This document shows positions 21,695-33,511 of a stretch of DNA of 64,000 nt, piece after piece (within the stretch, counting starts at the first letter, position 1; each line of letters begins with the position of its first letter). The position numbers and the translations under genes were made by a program. A model generated the notes under the pieces. The model saw only the letters and a program-made list of their open reading frames with translations. It was not told where the DNA came from and did no database searches. This DNA is from Portulaca oleracea (taxonomy: Eukaryota; Streptophyta; Magnoliopsida; Caryophyllales; Portulacaceae): contig CM055874.1 in NCBI GenBank assembly GCA_029582165.1, positions 26,930,883-26,994,882 on the forward strand, written 5' to 3'.

Positions 21695-23113
21695 CTAGGG
21701 TGCATTAGTAGCACACTTAGCAATAGAGTCAGTGACAGGAGATGAGGGAAGAGATGGAGAAAGTTCAATGGGGACATCCACAAGGTCTTGCACATCATGA
21801 CCAGCTAAACGACTTGACCTAAGTGAGGTGATTTCATTGACTTTTTTCACATTATTCTCATGGAACAGTGGGCGTGTGGAGGATGAAGCTATATTCGGGT
21901 TGGTCTCGGGTTGACTCGGAAAGGTTCCTTTTTCCCTACTGAAAATGACTAGCTGAGACAATTGTTCGGCTATAGTCCTCATTGCCTTCTCTAGGCTATT
22001 ATGTGATCTTTCTAGATTGTTAAATCTTTTATCAATCTCATTATAACTTGAAGGTTGTTGCATATGAGCAACTGGGACAAGAGGTGGTCTAGGTTGCCCT
22101 TGGTTAGGAGGTATGTGGTTGGGCTGAGGTGTTTCCATGAAACCCTCCAGTATGTGTGCTAGGTCCTCTTAAGTTTTGACCTTGGCCCCAAGAGAAGTTA
22201 TGGTGATTACGCCACCCTGGGTTGTAGATCGGGGCAAAAGGATCATTTCTTGGTCTTTGGTAGGCCATGTTCACTTGCTCAGTTACATTTGACAGTTGGT
22301 AAGCATAATGAGGGCAAGCACTCAAGGTATGGTCTAAGAATTGGCAACAAGAACATGTATTACTTTTAGGTTGAGGAGTAGTCAACTCCCATAACTGGTT
22401 CTCTAAGGCTGTAAACCTAGACTCTATATGGCTCAAGTCAGACATCACATGCATACCCCCCTTGAACTGGTGATTCTAGAGCTTAAACTGTCATCCCTAA
22501 TAGTCTCCCATTGCATCGTTTTTTCAGCTAGGTCTTCTAGAAATTCCCATGCCACGGTGGGATCCTTAGATAAGAAGCCATGTTGACACATAGATTCTAG
22601 CATTGTTCTAGTCTGTTGGTCTAGATTATCATAAATAATTTGGCAAAGATGCCATTGTTCGAGACCATGGTGGGGACACTAGGCTAACAAGTTTTTGAAT
22701 ATATCCATGCAACGCCAAAATGGTTCCCTATCTAACTGAACAAACTGATTGATTTCATTCCTTAATTTCACAGTTTTGCCGTTAGGAAAATATTTACGCA
22801 AGAAGACTTTAACAAAATCATTCCATGTAGTAATAGACTTAGTAGGCAAACTGTACATCCAATTCTTAGCATTATCTTTTAGAGCAAAAGGAATAAATCT
22901 CAGTCTAACCACATCAATGGAAACATTATGAAAGTGCATCATAGCACATACTTCTTCAAATTCACTCAAAAATAAATAAGCATCTTCAGTTCCGGTGAAT
23001 TTAGGAAGCATCTGAGTATAGTGTGGTTTCAGTTCAAGGCTAACATTATTACCAAGATCAGGCATATTAAAACATGAAGGTATTGTCGACCGAGTAGGGT
23101 AAAAAAATCTCAC
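21695..23113 (-). pseudogene. gag of Athila element A, broken
   Basis: Capsid-like segment 23113-22679: FKPxx-type KPHYTQMLPKFTG, YLFLSEFEEVC and WMYSLPTKSITTWNDF, all typical of Athila gag. A second segment (22454-22104) carries a zinc knuckle of the C-x2-C-x4-H-x4-C kind (CSCCQFLDHTLSAC) followed by a Gln/Asn/Gly-rich stretch. A third (22138-21695) is a coiled-coil-like region (ERSHNSLEKAMRTIAEQLSQL). Frameshifts or stops separate the three. Confidence 0.82.
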
Positions 23114-23401
23114 TAAGAGCTTTTTTGGTTCCCTTGTGCTTCAACCATTTTATCAGGTTTAGGTTCAACCCTAGTGAGATTTCTTCTTTTAGGATCTCTA
23201 ATCCAAACACTCATGCAATGCCCAACACCTACAATCAATTTTTTTGGATTTTTTTTAATAAACTAGAAAGCAAATAAAAGTGATCTAATCTAACTAATTA
23301 ATAAAATAAAATAAAGAAGACAAACACAATTAAAAACAAAAGAAACAGACACAGGATAATAAGTTATGCTAAATAAAAGTGGGTAAATCGAAGACTAACC
23401 G

Positions 23402-23420
23402 TCCCCAACAACGGCGCCAA
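23402..23420 (-). other. primer binding site (tRNA-Asp type), Athila element A
   Basis: Read on the minus strand a few bases after the 5' LTR: TTGGCGCCGTTGTTGGGGA, complementary to a tRNA-Asp 3' end apart from the TT in the middle (the usual site has GCC). It fixes the transcription direction as minus. Confidence 0.85.
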
Positions 23421-23425
23421 GAACT

Positions 23426-24859
23426 TGTTGATTCTGAATTGTGACCGCAAGCGCACGATGTTCACTTGTAATGTAGTCCGACAAATACGGGTCGATCCCA
23501 CGAAGACGAAAGTATCAAAATTTAACCCACAAAATTAGTAAACCAGTAATATTAATTAGCGATGTAAACTAATTTAACTATTGAAAATAGAATAAAAATA
23601 AATGTTACTAAAGACTAAACAAGTGAACCGAGACTTGTACTAATTAAATAATCTCCCTAATCTACTTAAAATTTAACTAGATTAATTAAATTAAATTAAA
23701 TTAATAGAAGGAAAAGGAAAAAAAAAAACAAAGAAAGAAAATGAAACAAGGAAAAAGAAGAAAGGTATATAATGAAGTTGAAATAGGAGACTACTCCTGT
23801 TGTACCATTATGTTGGTATTGGACACGCACACGACAAATGGTTCCAAATCAGAAAAATTGATTTTGACAATGAAAACCTATCTTTGAGACAAAAGAACAC
23901 AAACATAGTGAAGTAAAATACTCGCACAAACCCAGAAACAGGGGGGAAACAAGGGGGTTAATTAATCTAGGAAAAAACAAAGTATACCAATTAGTTTCCA
24001 AATTTCATCAGAAGCAAACCTGAATTGATACTAACTCAAAATAGTAGCACCATTGAGCATGGACCAAATAAAAAGGAAGAAAGAGTGAAAGGAAGAAGGA
24101 AAAAACAGCCAGTACGGGAATTGGGAGGAAGAACAGGGAATTGAATTAATTATTGAAACTGAAAATTACAACTTGAAACTGAGACAAATGCAGGCTAAAA
24201 CCAAGATTGGACACTGAAAATTGAAACTAAAACTGAGAAATTGAAAGATGAAAACTTGATATCTCTACCTATCTCCTACCCATCTATTTATACAAGGAAC
24301 TCAACCCTCATCCAACTAACCATACCCAAAAATATCGTTGATTCAACGGTTCTTCAACAGTACCTAAACTTGAGGCACAAGATTAGTTGATCCAACCGTT
24401 GATCTTGAAATAGTGTGAAGAATCTGAGAATCCCATATGGTTGTTGGAGTTGGGCAAAAATAATCGGCTAAATTGGGAGATTCTTGACCGATAATTCAGG
24501 TGATGGAGGTTGGGTGGTGGTGATGATGGAGTTTGATGATGATCGATGATGATGATGATGAAGATGGGGCTGATAAATTAGGGGGAAAAGGGTGGTGTGG
24601 ATGGGCACGTGACAGCCCACTTGGACCCCCTTTTCATTCTTTTCTTTTCTTTTCTTTTCTTTTCAACCCAATTTAAATCTTGGTCGGTCTATGTCTGTCC
24701 AAATCAAGCCCAAAAACTCTCTTTCCATTCCATTTTACAACTTTTATCATTAACATGCAAAATTTAAATAAACTACATAAAAGTTCTAATTTAATGTTTA
24801 TTTTGAGCTAAATTAAATATAAAAGTACGAACAGAATACCGTAATTTTTTGCCTGAACA
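23426..24859 (-). repeat. 5' LTR of Athila element A
   Basis: A 1434-bp direct repeat of 14798-16189. TATAAATA on the minus strand (24285-24292) is the likely promoter. It ends in CA at 24859, next to the ATATG duplication. Confidence 0.93.
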
Positions 24860-24864
24860 ATATG

Positions 24865-25966
24865 TGCCTAAATCAGACAAATAACTGCCATATATGATCA
24901 TTATATATAATTGTACATGTCTATCATCAGCATATATCATATCTTCACAAGCTTATATTGGTAGTTTTAAATATATTATTAATTAAACTTAATGTCACAA
25001 ATGGTCAAATATTATAATCTCAGTGTTAAATTTTCAATAATCATGAAAGTTGTTACTAAAATACCTTGTTTTCAATAAAAAAAAAGGGGTTCATTTGGTC
25101 CACAAGTTTTTCTCCTTCACTATAACGCAAAACTTCATCTCAAACACAATTATATAACCAAAATAAGTAATGTTTCAAATGATTGATACAAAATATTTAA
25201 ACTATTATTTTGTAAGTAGTTGCAAATAACAAATAATATAATAAAGACTAATAAAAATTTAACTACAACTTAATTACACGGTGAGAAAACATAAAGAACA
25301 TAACTAAATTGAACTTAACAAATCATGTTAAAATAAACGAGCCTTCAAAGGGACTCAAACACGATAATCAAGATATCAAATACAGAAATGATATTGGGAA
25401 ATAAATATTTATAAAGGAGCTAAGAAAATATGTTGAAATTAGGCTTAAAAAACATAATTAAATTGAACATAGCAAACTATGTTAAAATCAATGAGCTACT
25501 CAAATATATAAATGATATTGATAAACAAATTGGTATAAAGGAGGTAATTAAGAAAATATGTTGAAATAGGTTTGATTGTACACTTGGTTTATAAATAATA
25601 TAAATAATAACACCAACAACAACAATAATAATAATAGGGAAATTGGATTTAAATAATCTGAAGTTTGGCCTATAATAAACTTAATAATCTAAACTTTAGA
25701 TTTTATTCTCAATAATCTGAACTTTGGACCTTTTGAATTCCCGTAGTACACCACCAAATTAAGAGCTGAATAACTTGATGGCGCACTGACGTGGTGGTGA
25801 AGGAGTGTGTGTTGACTTGCCCAGTCAGCTTTGACTTGCCACCTCACCCTGCCCATTCTTATTCTCTCTTTTCCATCCCTTTTGTCTCTCCTCCCTCTCT
25901 TCTCCTTCAATCCACCCAACCCAAGTTCAGCCATGGCATCCACCCAACCCAATTTAACCCATGGCT
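24865..25966. other. AT-rich intergenic DNA
   Basis: No gene is supported. At 25640-25740 the phrase AATAATCTGAA(G/C)TTTGG recurs three times imperfectly, perhaps an eroded fold-back end. 25780-25960 is C/T-rich and unidentified. Confidence 0.5.
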
Positions 25967-26716
25967 TCTCCCTCTTCTCTCTCACTTTCTCTCTCTAACC
26001 CATCCCCCCACCCTCTTTGCTCTTCAAGCATACAAAAGCATCCCTGAAAGGTCTTCCCCATCCTTTTCGGCTTTCTCTTCAATAGAGGAACATTCAAAAG
26101 TAAACAAGTAATAGACGCAAGATCCATGTTTTTTTTACAACAATTCTACACTCACACAATGCCCATCAAAGATACACAAAAGAAGCACAATTCTTTTACC
26201 CAGATGACCGTGAACAATTCTTCTCCCTCTCCTATCTCACTTTCTCTCTCTAACCCATCCCCCCACCCTCTTTGCTCTTCAAACATATAAAAGCATCCCT
26301 GAAAGGTCTTCCCCGTCCTTTTGGCTTTTTCTTCGGTAGAGGAACATTCAAAAGTAAACAAGTAATAGACGCAAGATCCATTTTTTTTTACAACAATTCT
26401 ACAATCACACAATGCCCATCAAAGATACACAAAAGAAGCAAATTCTTTTACCCAGATGACCGTGAACAATTCTTCTCCCTCTCCTATCTCATTTTGTATC
26501 TCTAACTCATTCCTCCACCCTCTTTGCTCTTCAAACATACAAAAGCATCTCTGAAAGGTCTTCCCCGTCCTTTTCGGCTTTCTCTTCAATAGAGGAACAT
26601 TCAAAAGTAAACAAGTTATAGATGTAAGATCCATTTTTTTTACAACAATTCTACAATTACACAATGCCCATCAAAGATACACAAAAGAAGCACAATTCTT
26701 ATATCCAGATGACCTG
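25967..26716. repeat. three tandem copies of a 252-bp repeat
   Basis: The blocks CTCTAACCCATCC, CCCTGAAAGGTCTTCCCC, GAGGAACATTCAAAAGTAAACAAG and ACACAATGCCCATCAAAG recur with a period of 252-255 bp (for example CTGAAAGGTC starts near 26044, 26299 and 26551). Copies are close to identical apart from A/T-run length. The repeat appears in no other part of the window. The open frames crossing it on both strands have no recognisable homology. Confidence 0.85.
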
Positions 26717-26741
26717 AACAACAACTTCCTGTGAATCCATG

Positions 26742-27860
26742 CAGGCCCGGCCCTGGGGGTAGGTCCAAGGGTCGACCGCCCAGGGCCCAGGACTAAAAAA
26801 AAATTGGTTTGATTATAAGGGCCCCAAACCCCCAAACAACCTTATTAAGTTAATGACTTCACAAGGGCCCCAGGCCCACTCCTCAAAAACACGCGAACTT
26901 CAGCCTGACACATTATATCAATTATCAGCTCCTCACTTGTATTTATTTGACAAATTTAATTCAGCTCAAATTCCCTAAACCAACAACCATCTTCAATTAT
27001 TCATCCCCAATTCATCTTTCTTCTTCAATTTCCTCATCTAGTCACCCAATCACCCTTTGGCTTCCTCCTTAATTCATTTCTCTTCCTTACCCACCCAAAC
27101 TACAATGGCATTGTTGCAGCAACAATAATTTTTTTTGTCAAGTTATATGCCTATATAAATCAATTTTCATTTATTTGAAAATGTAACAAATATTCAATTA
27201 AGTAATTAACAAGTTAGTAATTGGCTGATCACTCAATCTTTTTCCCCAATTTAATTGCGGTGACTGGATTGGTTGGTGTGGTCGTGTCGACTGCGGGGAC
27301 TGACGGTGTGGACTGAGGGGACTGTTGAGTACCGACTGGCATGGAGCTAGGCTTGACATCTTTGAGGTACCCAAGTTAGTCTTTAGTAATCCCTAAACAT
27401 TGATTGGAAACTCCATTCCCTCAGTTATTTTCCCCAATTTGATGAAAGATTTGATTTGGTGAATGTTTGTTTAAGGGTTGCCTGAGTTGAAAATTTTTTC
27501 TGGGCTATTTTCAGATGAATGGCGTTGGTGGATGGGTGACTATTTGTTGAGGGTCAATTAACTATATTGGATGATTGCATAATAAAAAGCAATTCACTTT
27601 GCTAATTGCTAATACATTTATGCTTTTATATTAATTAGGCAGTAGTAGATCAAATGCATATGCATAATACATCCATGTGAAGTTTTATTTATCTCTAGTG
27701 ATTAATTGGCAGAAACTTATACAGTAGAATTAGAACTCTATAACTGTATCTCTAGTGATTAGTTTGATGTATTTTCACAAAACATGTACTGATAAACGAA
27801 TTAATGTAGTTGATTGCAAAGCCTTTGATCTTTTTCGATAATTGTAGGGCAATAGGCAGT
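26742..27860 (+). mobile_element. 5' part of a decayed hAT element
   Basis: The terminus CAGGCCCGGCCCTGGGGG followed by GGGCCC/GGGCCCC blocks is the typical start of plant hAT elements that code for TTF-type zinc finger transposases. The next kilobase is non-coding. A matching transposase fragment lies at 31377-31640, beyond the gypsy insertion. No right TIR is found. Confidence 0.55.
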
Positions 27861-28766
27861 AGCCCAACTCGCCCAATAAGGAGGTATAATTCATACACAT
27901 TAAAGTGGAGAAGGCCTTAGAAGAACAATGCGTTGGGGCCTAATGACCAGCCCATGTATTGTGCTCTATATCTCAAGATGTCATCCAAGCAAGCTAAAGG
28001 GAGCCCGAGTCATATGCAGGAGACGTCCAAGTCACGTGCAAAGAGACGTCCATAAGAAGTTATAGTAGTATTTGTGTTTTTCCTTATTAGTAGCTAAGTT
28101 TGTTATGGTAGTTGTATTTTCCTTATTAGTAGATAAGTTTGTAAGAAGGCATCATGCCAAGTACTATCTAGTAGCTTAGGCATCAAGCTAGAGGAGTTTA
28201 CAAGAGTCTAGGAGGGAAGAATCCTAATAGGATTCAACCTCAGTTTGGACGCCAGTTTTGTAACTAATCCCATTAGGATTAGGAAAGCCAAAGGGAATCC
28301 TAGAAGGATTCATCCTGAGGCTGCTTAGGTGCCAATCATAGTAATCATAGAAGGATTAGGTCTTAGTCTAGTATAAATAAGGGGGAGCTTGTAACGTCCA
28401 CACACAGCTTTTGATTATGAATACAAACAAGCTTTTGCTTATCCTGAGAGTTTTCTATAACCCTCTTTCGTTTCTACTATTGTATCTTGAATTGGCTAAT
28501 TCAAGTGGTGAGGTAGAACTTGTCTCCTATACTTAGAAGGTGTTTTTATAACTAAGTAGAAGAGCAAGAACCCCCAGGGATTCAACTTGTGGTGTTTCTG
28601 TATCAATTTCGATTCTCCTTGAACTATCCAAATTATCCATCTTTGTTGAACTATTCCTATAGCAACCCTAGGATTTTCAAAACCTTACCCTAACCTTAGA
28701 TTGGTTGCACGTCTCCCTTGATGTGTAATTGATCTTAGAACCTAGCTTTGCATCAGCCATATATCA
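27861..28766 (+). repeat. 5' LTR of the deleted gypsy element
   Basis: It ends ...ATATATCA at 28766 directly before the primer site. TATAAATA at 28372-28379 is the likely promoter. The left edge AGCCCAACTCGCCC lacks the TG start that is present in the 3' copy, so it is truncated on the left. Confidence 0.85.
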
Positions 28767-28786
28767 AAATTGGTATCAGAACTTTG
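28767..28786 (+). other. primer binding site (tRNA-iMet)
   Basis: TTGGTATCAGAAC follows the LTR end after three A residues. It matches the common TGGTATCAGAGC site of plant LTR elements. Confidence 0.85.
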
Positions 28787-28828
28787 ATTTCTTCTCGGTG
28801 CAAACCCAACAAACACATTACCATCATC

Positions 28829-29960
28829 ATGGCCAGTGGTAGCAACAACATCCTAAACACTCCTATTGAGCAACTATTGAAGGAGAAGGAAGACTTGGAG
28901 AAGAAGGTGGAGTTCCTATCCGCCCAACAGAAGCGTTTCATGCATCTACAACAAAAGGAGCTTAGAGATTCATAAGAAGAGGAGAGTAAAGAAGTAGAAG
29001 CCATGAGCCCTCGTAGAAGGTTTCGTCAACCACGACGTGAACCAAAGGAAGAGAGACTTGATTTCAAAATTGATATCCTAGAATTTGAAGGTAATCTTGA
29101 CCCTGAAGTTTTCCTTGATTGGATTCAAACTGTGGAGAGAGTCTTTGATCTGAAAGACGTCCCTTATGGTAAGAAGGTCAAGTATATTGCCCTTAAACTT
29201 AGGAAGCATGCTAGTATTTGGTGGACTAACTTGCAGAAGAAGAGACAACATGTCAGGAAAGAAAAGATTAGAACTTGGGAGAAGATGAAGAAGAAACTTC
29301 ACTCTAAGCTTCTTCCTGTGAGCTATTTCAAAGACAATTATTTCAAGCTTCAATAACTCGTCCAAGGAGGTAGAAGTGTTGAAGAGTAAACCAAGGAGTT
29401 TGAACATTTACTATGGAGGTGCAACTTGAAGGAAGATGAGCCCCAAACTTTGGTGAGATGCTTGGTAGGTTTGGAAGAGAAAATCAGGAATGTTGTAGAG
29501 TTGCATCCATACACAACTTTGGATGAATTAAGTTCCTTAGCTCACAAAGTTGAGATGTAAAGGAGGAATAGAAGGGAAGCAGCACCTAAAGAACCCATTC
29601 CATATCCCTCACAAGTAAGTAAAACCCCACAAAATTTCCAAACCCAAAGAACCCCACGCCCTTAAACCCACAAAAAAACCCACCCCCTGCTGTGTATAAG
29701 CCCTTGGATATAAGGAGAAGATGTTTCAAGTGCCAAGGACTTGGCCATATAGCCTCTGAATGTCCTAACCAGAAGATTGTATCTTTAGTTGAGCACCAAG
29801 ATGCTCTATGCCTTGAGGCTAAACCAGAACAGAAGGAAGACCAATAAGAAGCTAAGGAAGAGCCAATTTATGATGAAGTTGAAGTGGGTCCAGATGAAGG
29901 AGTGCTACTAATGATCAGAAGGATCCCTAATGGGTTTTCAATGGAGGAAGAAACATCAAG
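28829..29960 (+). pseudogene. gag relic of the deleted gypsy element
   Basis: ATG at 28829 (MASGSNN) opens a leucine/glutamate-rich N-terminus. The capsid-like block FEGNLDPEVFLDWIQTVERV, LKLRKHASIWWTNLQKKR and WEKMKKKLHSKLLP follows at about 29080-29320. A TAA at 28973 lies in frame between the N-terminus and the block, and another at 29356. Further stops follow in the same frame. The zinc knuckle CFKCQGLGHIASEC lies at about 29722-29765. Gag would form the particle. It is broken. Confidence 0.82.
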
Positions 29961-30000
29961 AGAGGCCATTTTTCAAACTTAGTGTATAATCAAGAACAAG

Positions 30001-30290
30001 CCTTGTTCTTTGATTATAGATGGAGGCAGCCGAACTAATGTGATATCAAAGGCTTTGTTGGACAAGTTGCAAGTGCCCAACACACCCCATCCAGCTCCAT
30101 ATACGATCCAATGGATCCATCAAAGCAAGGGCATTCAAGTTACTAGAAGATGTTTGGTACAATTCTCTATAGGTAACATGTATTATGATTAAATTTGGTG
30201 TGAAGTTGTACTTATAGATGCTTGTCACATCTTACTTGGCAGACCATGGATGTTTGATAGAGCCGTGTGTCACGATGGACGTGCAAATAC
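30001..30290 (+). pseudogene. retropepsin relic of the deleted gypsy element
   Basis: IIDGGSRTNVISKALLDKL keeps the layout of the plant gypsy protease motif (IDGGSCTNV) and is followed by ACHILLGRPWMFDRA. A stop at 30192 interrupts it. Immediately after, the sequence jumps to the 3' end of the element, so all of RT, RNase H and integrase was deleted. Confidence 0.75.
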
Positions 30291-30439
30291 TTATTCATTC
30301 ATAAGAAGATCATCCTTAGGTCCATGAGGAGTCAATTCATCCAACCGAGTTTGAGGGCAAACTCTTTGCAACTAGGGGAGAATGATGGAGATTCTCCTTG
30401 CCTTGGTCTTACATCTGGAGACCCAAGGTTCATGGAGGG

Positions 30440-31355
30440 TGATGGAGATCAGCCCAGCTCGCCCAATAAGGAGGTCTAATTCATACACATTGAGGTGGAG
30501 AAGGCCTTAGAAGAACAATGCGTTGGGGCCCAACGACCAGGCCATGTATTATGCTCTATATCTCAAGATGTCGTCCAAGGAAGCTAAAGGGAGCCCAAGT
30601 CATGTGCAAGAGACGTCCAAGTCACGTGCAAAGAGACGTCCATAAGAAGTTATAGTAGTATTTGTGTTTTTCCTGATTAGTAGCTAAGTTTGTTATGGTA
30701 GTTGTATTTTCCTTATTAGTAGCTAAGTTTGTCAGAAGGCATCATGCCAAGTACTATCCAGTAGCTTAGGCGTCAAGCTAGAGGAGTTTAGAAGAGTCTA
30801 GGAGGGAAGAATCCTAATAGGATTCAACCTCAGTTTGGACGCCAGTTTTGTAACTAATCCCATCAGGATTAGGAAAGCCAAAGGGAATCATAAAAGGATT
30901 CATCCTTAGGCTGATTAGGCACCAATATTAGTAATCCTAGAAGGATTAGGTCTTAGTCCAGTATAAATAAGGGGGAGATTGTAACGTCCACACATAGCTT
31001 TTGATTATGAATACAAAAAGCTTTTGCTTATCCTGAGAGTTTTCTATAACCCTCTTTCCTTTTCTACTATTGTATCTTGAATTGGCTATTCAAGTGGTGA
31101 GGTAGAACTTGTCTCCTATACTTAGATGGTGTTTCTGTAACTAAGTAGAAGAGCAAGAAGCCCTAGGGATTCAACTTGTGGTCTTTCTGTATCAAGTTCG
31201 ATTCTCCTTGAACTATCCAAATTATCCATCTTTGTTGAACTATTCCTATAGCAACCCTAGGCTTTTCGAAACCTTACCCTAACCTTAGATTGGTTGCACA
31301 TCTCCCTTGATGTGTAATTGATCTTAGAACCTAGCTTTGCATCGGTTATACATCA
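30440..31355 (+). repeat. 3' LTR of the deleted gypsy element
   Basis: TGATGGAGATCAGCCC at 30440 (or the earlier TGATGG at 30383, which directly follows the purine tract) starts the repeat, and ATACATCA ends it. TATAAATA at 30962-30969 matches the promoter of the left copy. Confidence 0.85.
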
Positions 31356-31376
31356 TTGTCTTTTGAATTTATCCAA

Positions 31377-31640
31377 AACATGGAGTTAGATGAAAAGGAA
31401 CTAGGAGAGTGTTGTACTAATTTTCACTCTATTTTTTTTCATCGGGATTTATTAGATATTAATTTAGATGATGTCTACTCAGAATTGAAAGTGTTGTAAT
31501 ATACTTTGCCAAATGAATTAATGACAACAACTGAAATTCTTGAGTTTGTTAAATCAACGAAAGAAGTTTACGAAGCTAAAACCCATCAAAACATACTTAA
31601 GGTCATCGGTGTCTCAAGAGTGATTGAATGACCCAACAAT
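31377..31640 (+). pseudogene. hAT transposase fragment (TTF-zinc-finger/DUF4371 type)
   Basis: The decayed reading shows ELDEKELGECCTNF, DVYSELKVL, a stop, then YTLPNELMTTTEILEFVKS. This is the layout just upstream of the dimerisation domain in plant TTF-type hAT transposases, but the AERSFS-type dimerisation block itself is missing. It probably belongs to the same element as the terminus at 26742. It is too short and interrupted to be active. Confidence 0.5.
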
Positions 31641-31679
31641 TTTATCAACCAAAAAAGATTTTTTTTTGGAAAATGTCAC

Positions 31680-32196
31680 TGTTGATGTACTCATTAATGA
31701 TTCGCTTCTCATGACCCCTTCCCAAAGCAACCTATTTCTATAAATAGGGGGAGGAAACCTCATTTCAACACCCTCAAGCCTTGAGCCATATAGAATCTTT
31801 CCTTTGAGAGATTCTTGAGGATTTTAAAATGTCCTTCCTTTGAGAGACAATTTGGGAAGTGATTTTGATAGTGATTTCTTGAAATCCACCTTTAGGCCTC
31901 TTTGGCCCTTCGTATTTGATACAAATCACGTACACATTCTTTTGATCTCGATTGGATCATGATCAAGCAACCTAGTAATCGATTCCCTGGTGATAATGCG
32001 CGGACCTCGGTGGAGGATCTCTTCTTTGGGATCTTGGGCGCCCTGACGTCATTGGTGGGAGTGTTTCTAGGTATATTCTCAACCTATACTTTCTGTCTTT
32101 TCCGAGGTTGGCTAGAAGGTGAAATCCTAAGGGTTAGGATTTTTTCGCCCCTAATCATGTGACCTTGTTAGGAATTAGCTCTACCAAAACCCATCA
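31680..32196 (+). repeat. LTR with primer site, element without coding region
   Basis: The stretch runs from TGTTGATGTACTC to ...ACCCATCA and has a TATAAATAGG box near 31738. It is followed two bases later by TGGTATTAGAGCC, a one-base variant of the tRNA-iMet site (32198-32210). This marks a 5' LTR on the plus strand. The downstream interior (32211-35207) is non-coding and no second LTR is seen, so the element is a relic or its 3' end lies in unrecognised sequence. The left boundary is approximate. Confidence 0.55.
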
Positions 32197-32593
32197 GTGG
32201 TATTAGAGCCACAATTAGCATGGTGATGTTTTATATCTGCTTGAATATATGTTTTAATGTTTGATGCAAATTATTTTATGTCCAATTTAAACCTGTTGAT
32301 AGATCTATTAGGTATTTAGGTTGCATCATGCTAGTTTTAATGGTTGACATTAGCATGTAATTTCATTAGCCTAAATTATTTTGGAAATGATCATGTTTAT
32401 ATCTGATAAACCTTGGGTTAATGGTTGATTGATTGAATAAAATTTGATATGCTCTACATTGGGGTTCAAAATCTGAAGGGGGTCACGACCGGGCAGTGGC
32501 GGATCCAGGATTCAAAGTCAGCGGTGTCAGATAATTTCCTTAAAAAAATTGAACACAAATAGACGCTAAAATAAACATTAAAATTAAGGGTTT

Positions 32594-33233
32594 TTGGCTC
32601 AAAATAATCCGAAGACGGAGGTCAATGGCTGAAAACTCACTTTTTGGCTGAAAATAATCCAAACTTTTAACCTATTTACTCAGACTAAATCGAAATTGAT
32701 TTCCGGTAGAATGCATTGGGCAGACTGAGCACGTGTTTCTTTAATTGATTTTGGTTTTGAATTTTTTTTAAAGCATATGTAGACCCCAACTCACTTTTTT
32801 TTTTTTTTTGATAATTAACTGCACAAGGCCCTTTTATTGATCAAAGGCATAGCGCCAAAAGGAACCCGAACAACAAGATAACAGAAAGGACAACCACACC
32901 AAGAGAACTAAACCACTCACTTAAACTTATAATGACATGACAATGGATTAAAAATAAAAACACTTTAACATAATAAATTTAGTCTTCCAACCCCAAAAAT
33001 TTAAAATTTGATCCAACCTTAACTGTTTACCTTTTTTCTAATTCCTCTCAGTCTTCTCTCTCCTTCTTTGTTATCTTCTGTAGACCCCAAACCCCAGTCA
33101 GCATTCCGAAGTCGGAAATCGATTTCGGTTTAGTCCGAGTAAATAGGTTAAAAGTTTGGATTATTTTCAGTTAAAAAGTGAGTTTGGATTATTTTCAGCC
33201 AATGACCTCCGACTTCGGATTATTTTGAGCCAA
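32594..33233. mobile_element. fold-back element with about 130-bp inverted repeats
   Basis: TTGGCTCAAAATAATCCGAA at the left pairs with its inverse at the right. Matching continues through AATAATCCAAACTTTTAACC and CTATTTACTC(A/G)GACTAAA to GATTTCCG, about 130 bp per arm. No TSD could be identified. The loop contains a LINE tail. Confidence 0.75.
32797..32914 (-). mobile_element. 5'-truncated LINE-like insertion
   Basis: On the minus strand a short tail containing ATCAATAAAAGG (an AATAAA signal) ends in a poly-A run (T-run at about 32795-32809). The 8-base flanks ACTCACTT occur on both sides (32789-32796 and 32915-32922), as expected for target-primed insertion. It is too short to classify further. 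Confidence 0.55.
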
Positions 33234-33511
33234 TTTGATCCTATTGATTTAATAAAAAAAAATCTAATTTATAAATTTCAACTAAATATGATAATAATTT
33301 CAATCAAGAGGAAAGAGTATAATTCGATTTGTAAGTGTACAAACACTAGTTTAACAAAATTTGACACATACAAGTGATACAAAAGCAATTAAGTGAATTA
33401 ACAAACCCTAATTTAATCACATTGACTCAATCACATAAATCTAATTCATAAATTGCAACCAAGTATGAGGATAAATTCAATAAAGAGGAAATAGTAACTT
33501 GAGAAAAGAAT

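Larger units (their letters stand above)
14798..24859 (-). mobile_element. Athila-type Ty3/gypsy retrotransposon, structurally complete
   Basis: The element is 10.06 kb and lies on the minus strand, bounded by direct LTRs of about 1.4 kb that begin TG and end CA. A perfect 5-bp target duplication ATATG stands at 14793-14797 and 24860-24864. The primer site beside the right-hand (5') LTR is complementary to tRNA-Asp (TGGCGCCGTTGTTGGGGA), as in Athila. Order on the minus strand: gag, protease, RT, RNase H, integrase, long 3' non-coding region, 3' LTR. The frames carry many stops and shifts, so it is non-autonomous now. No ORF-1/envelope-like gene remains in the 16.2-17.9 kb spacer. Confidence 0.93.
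27861..31355 (+). mobile_element. internally deleted Ty3/gypsy retrotransposon
   Basis: Direct repeats of about 905 bp (27861-28766 and 30451-31355) flank a 1.7-kb interior with a tRNA-iMet primer site, a gag relic and a protease relic; RT, RNase H and integrase are missing. The polypurine run GGGGAGAA stands just before TGATGG (30383), where the 3' LTR may truly start, so the left LTR may lack its first bases. Nonsense codons in gag and the loss of pol make this a non-autonomous relic. It splits the hAT remains at 26742 and 31377. Confidence 0.85.

Noticed and set aside
25689..26664. Five open frames of 77-106 codons
   Set aside because: They cross the 252-bp tandem repeat on both strands and change with each copy; no homology is recognised.
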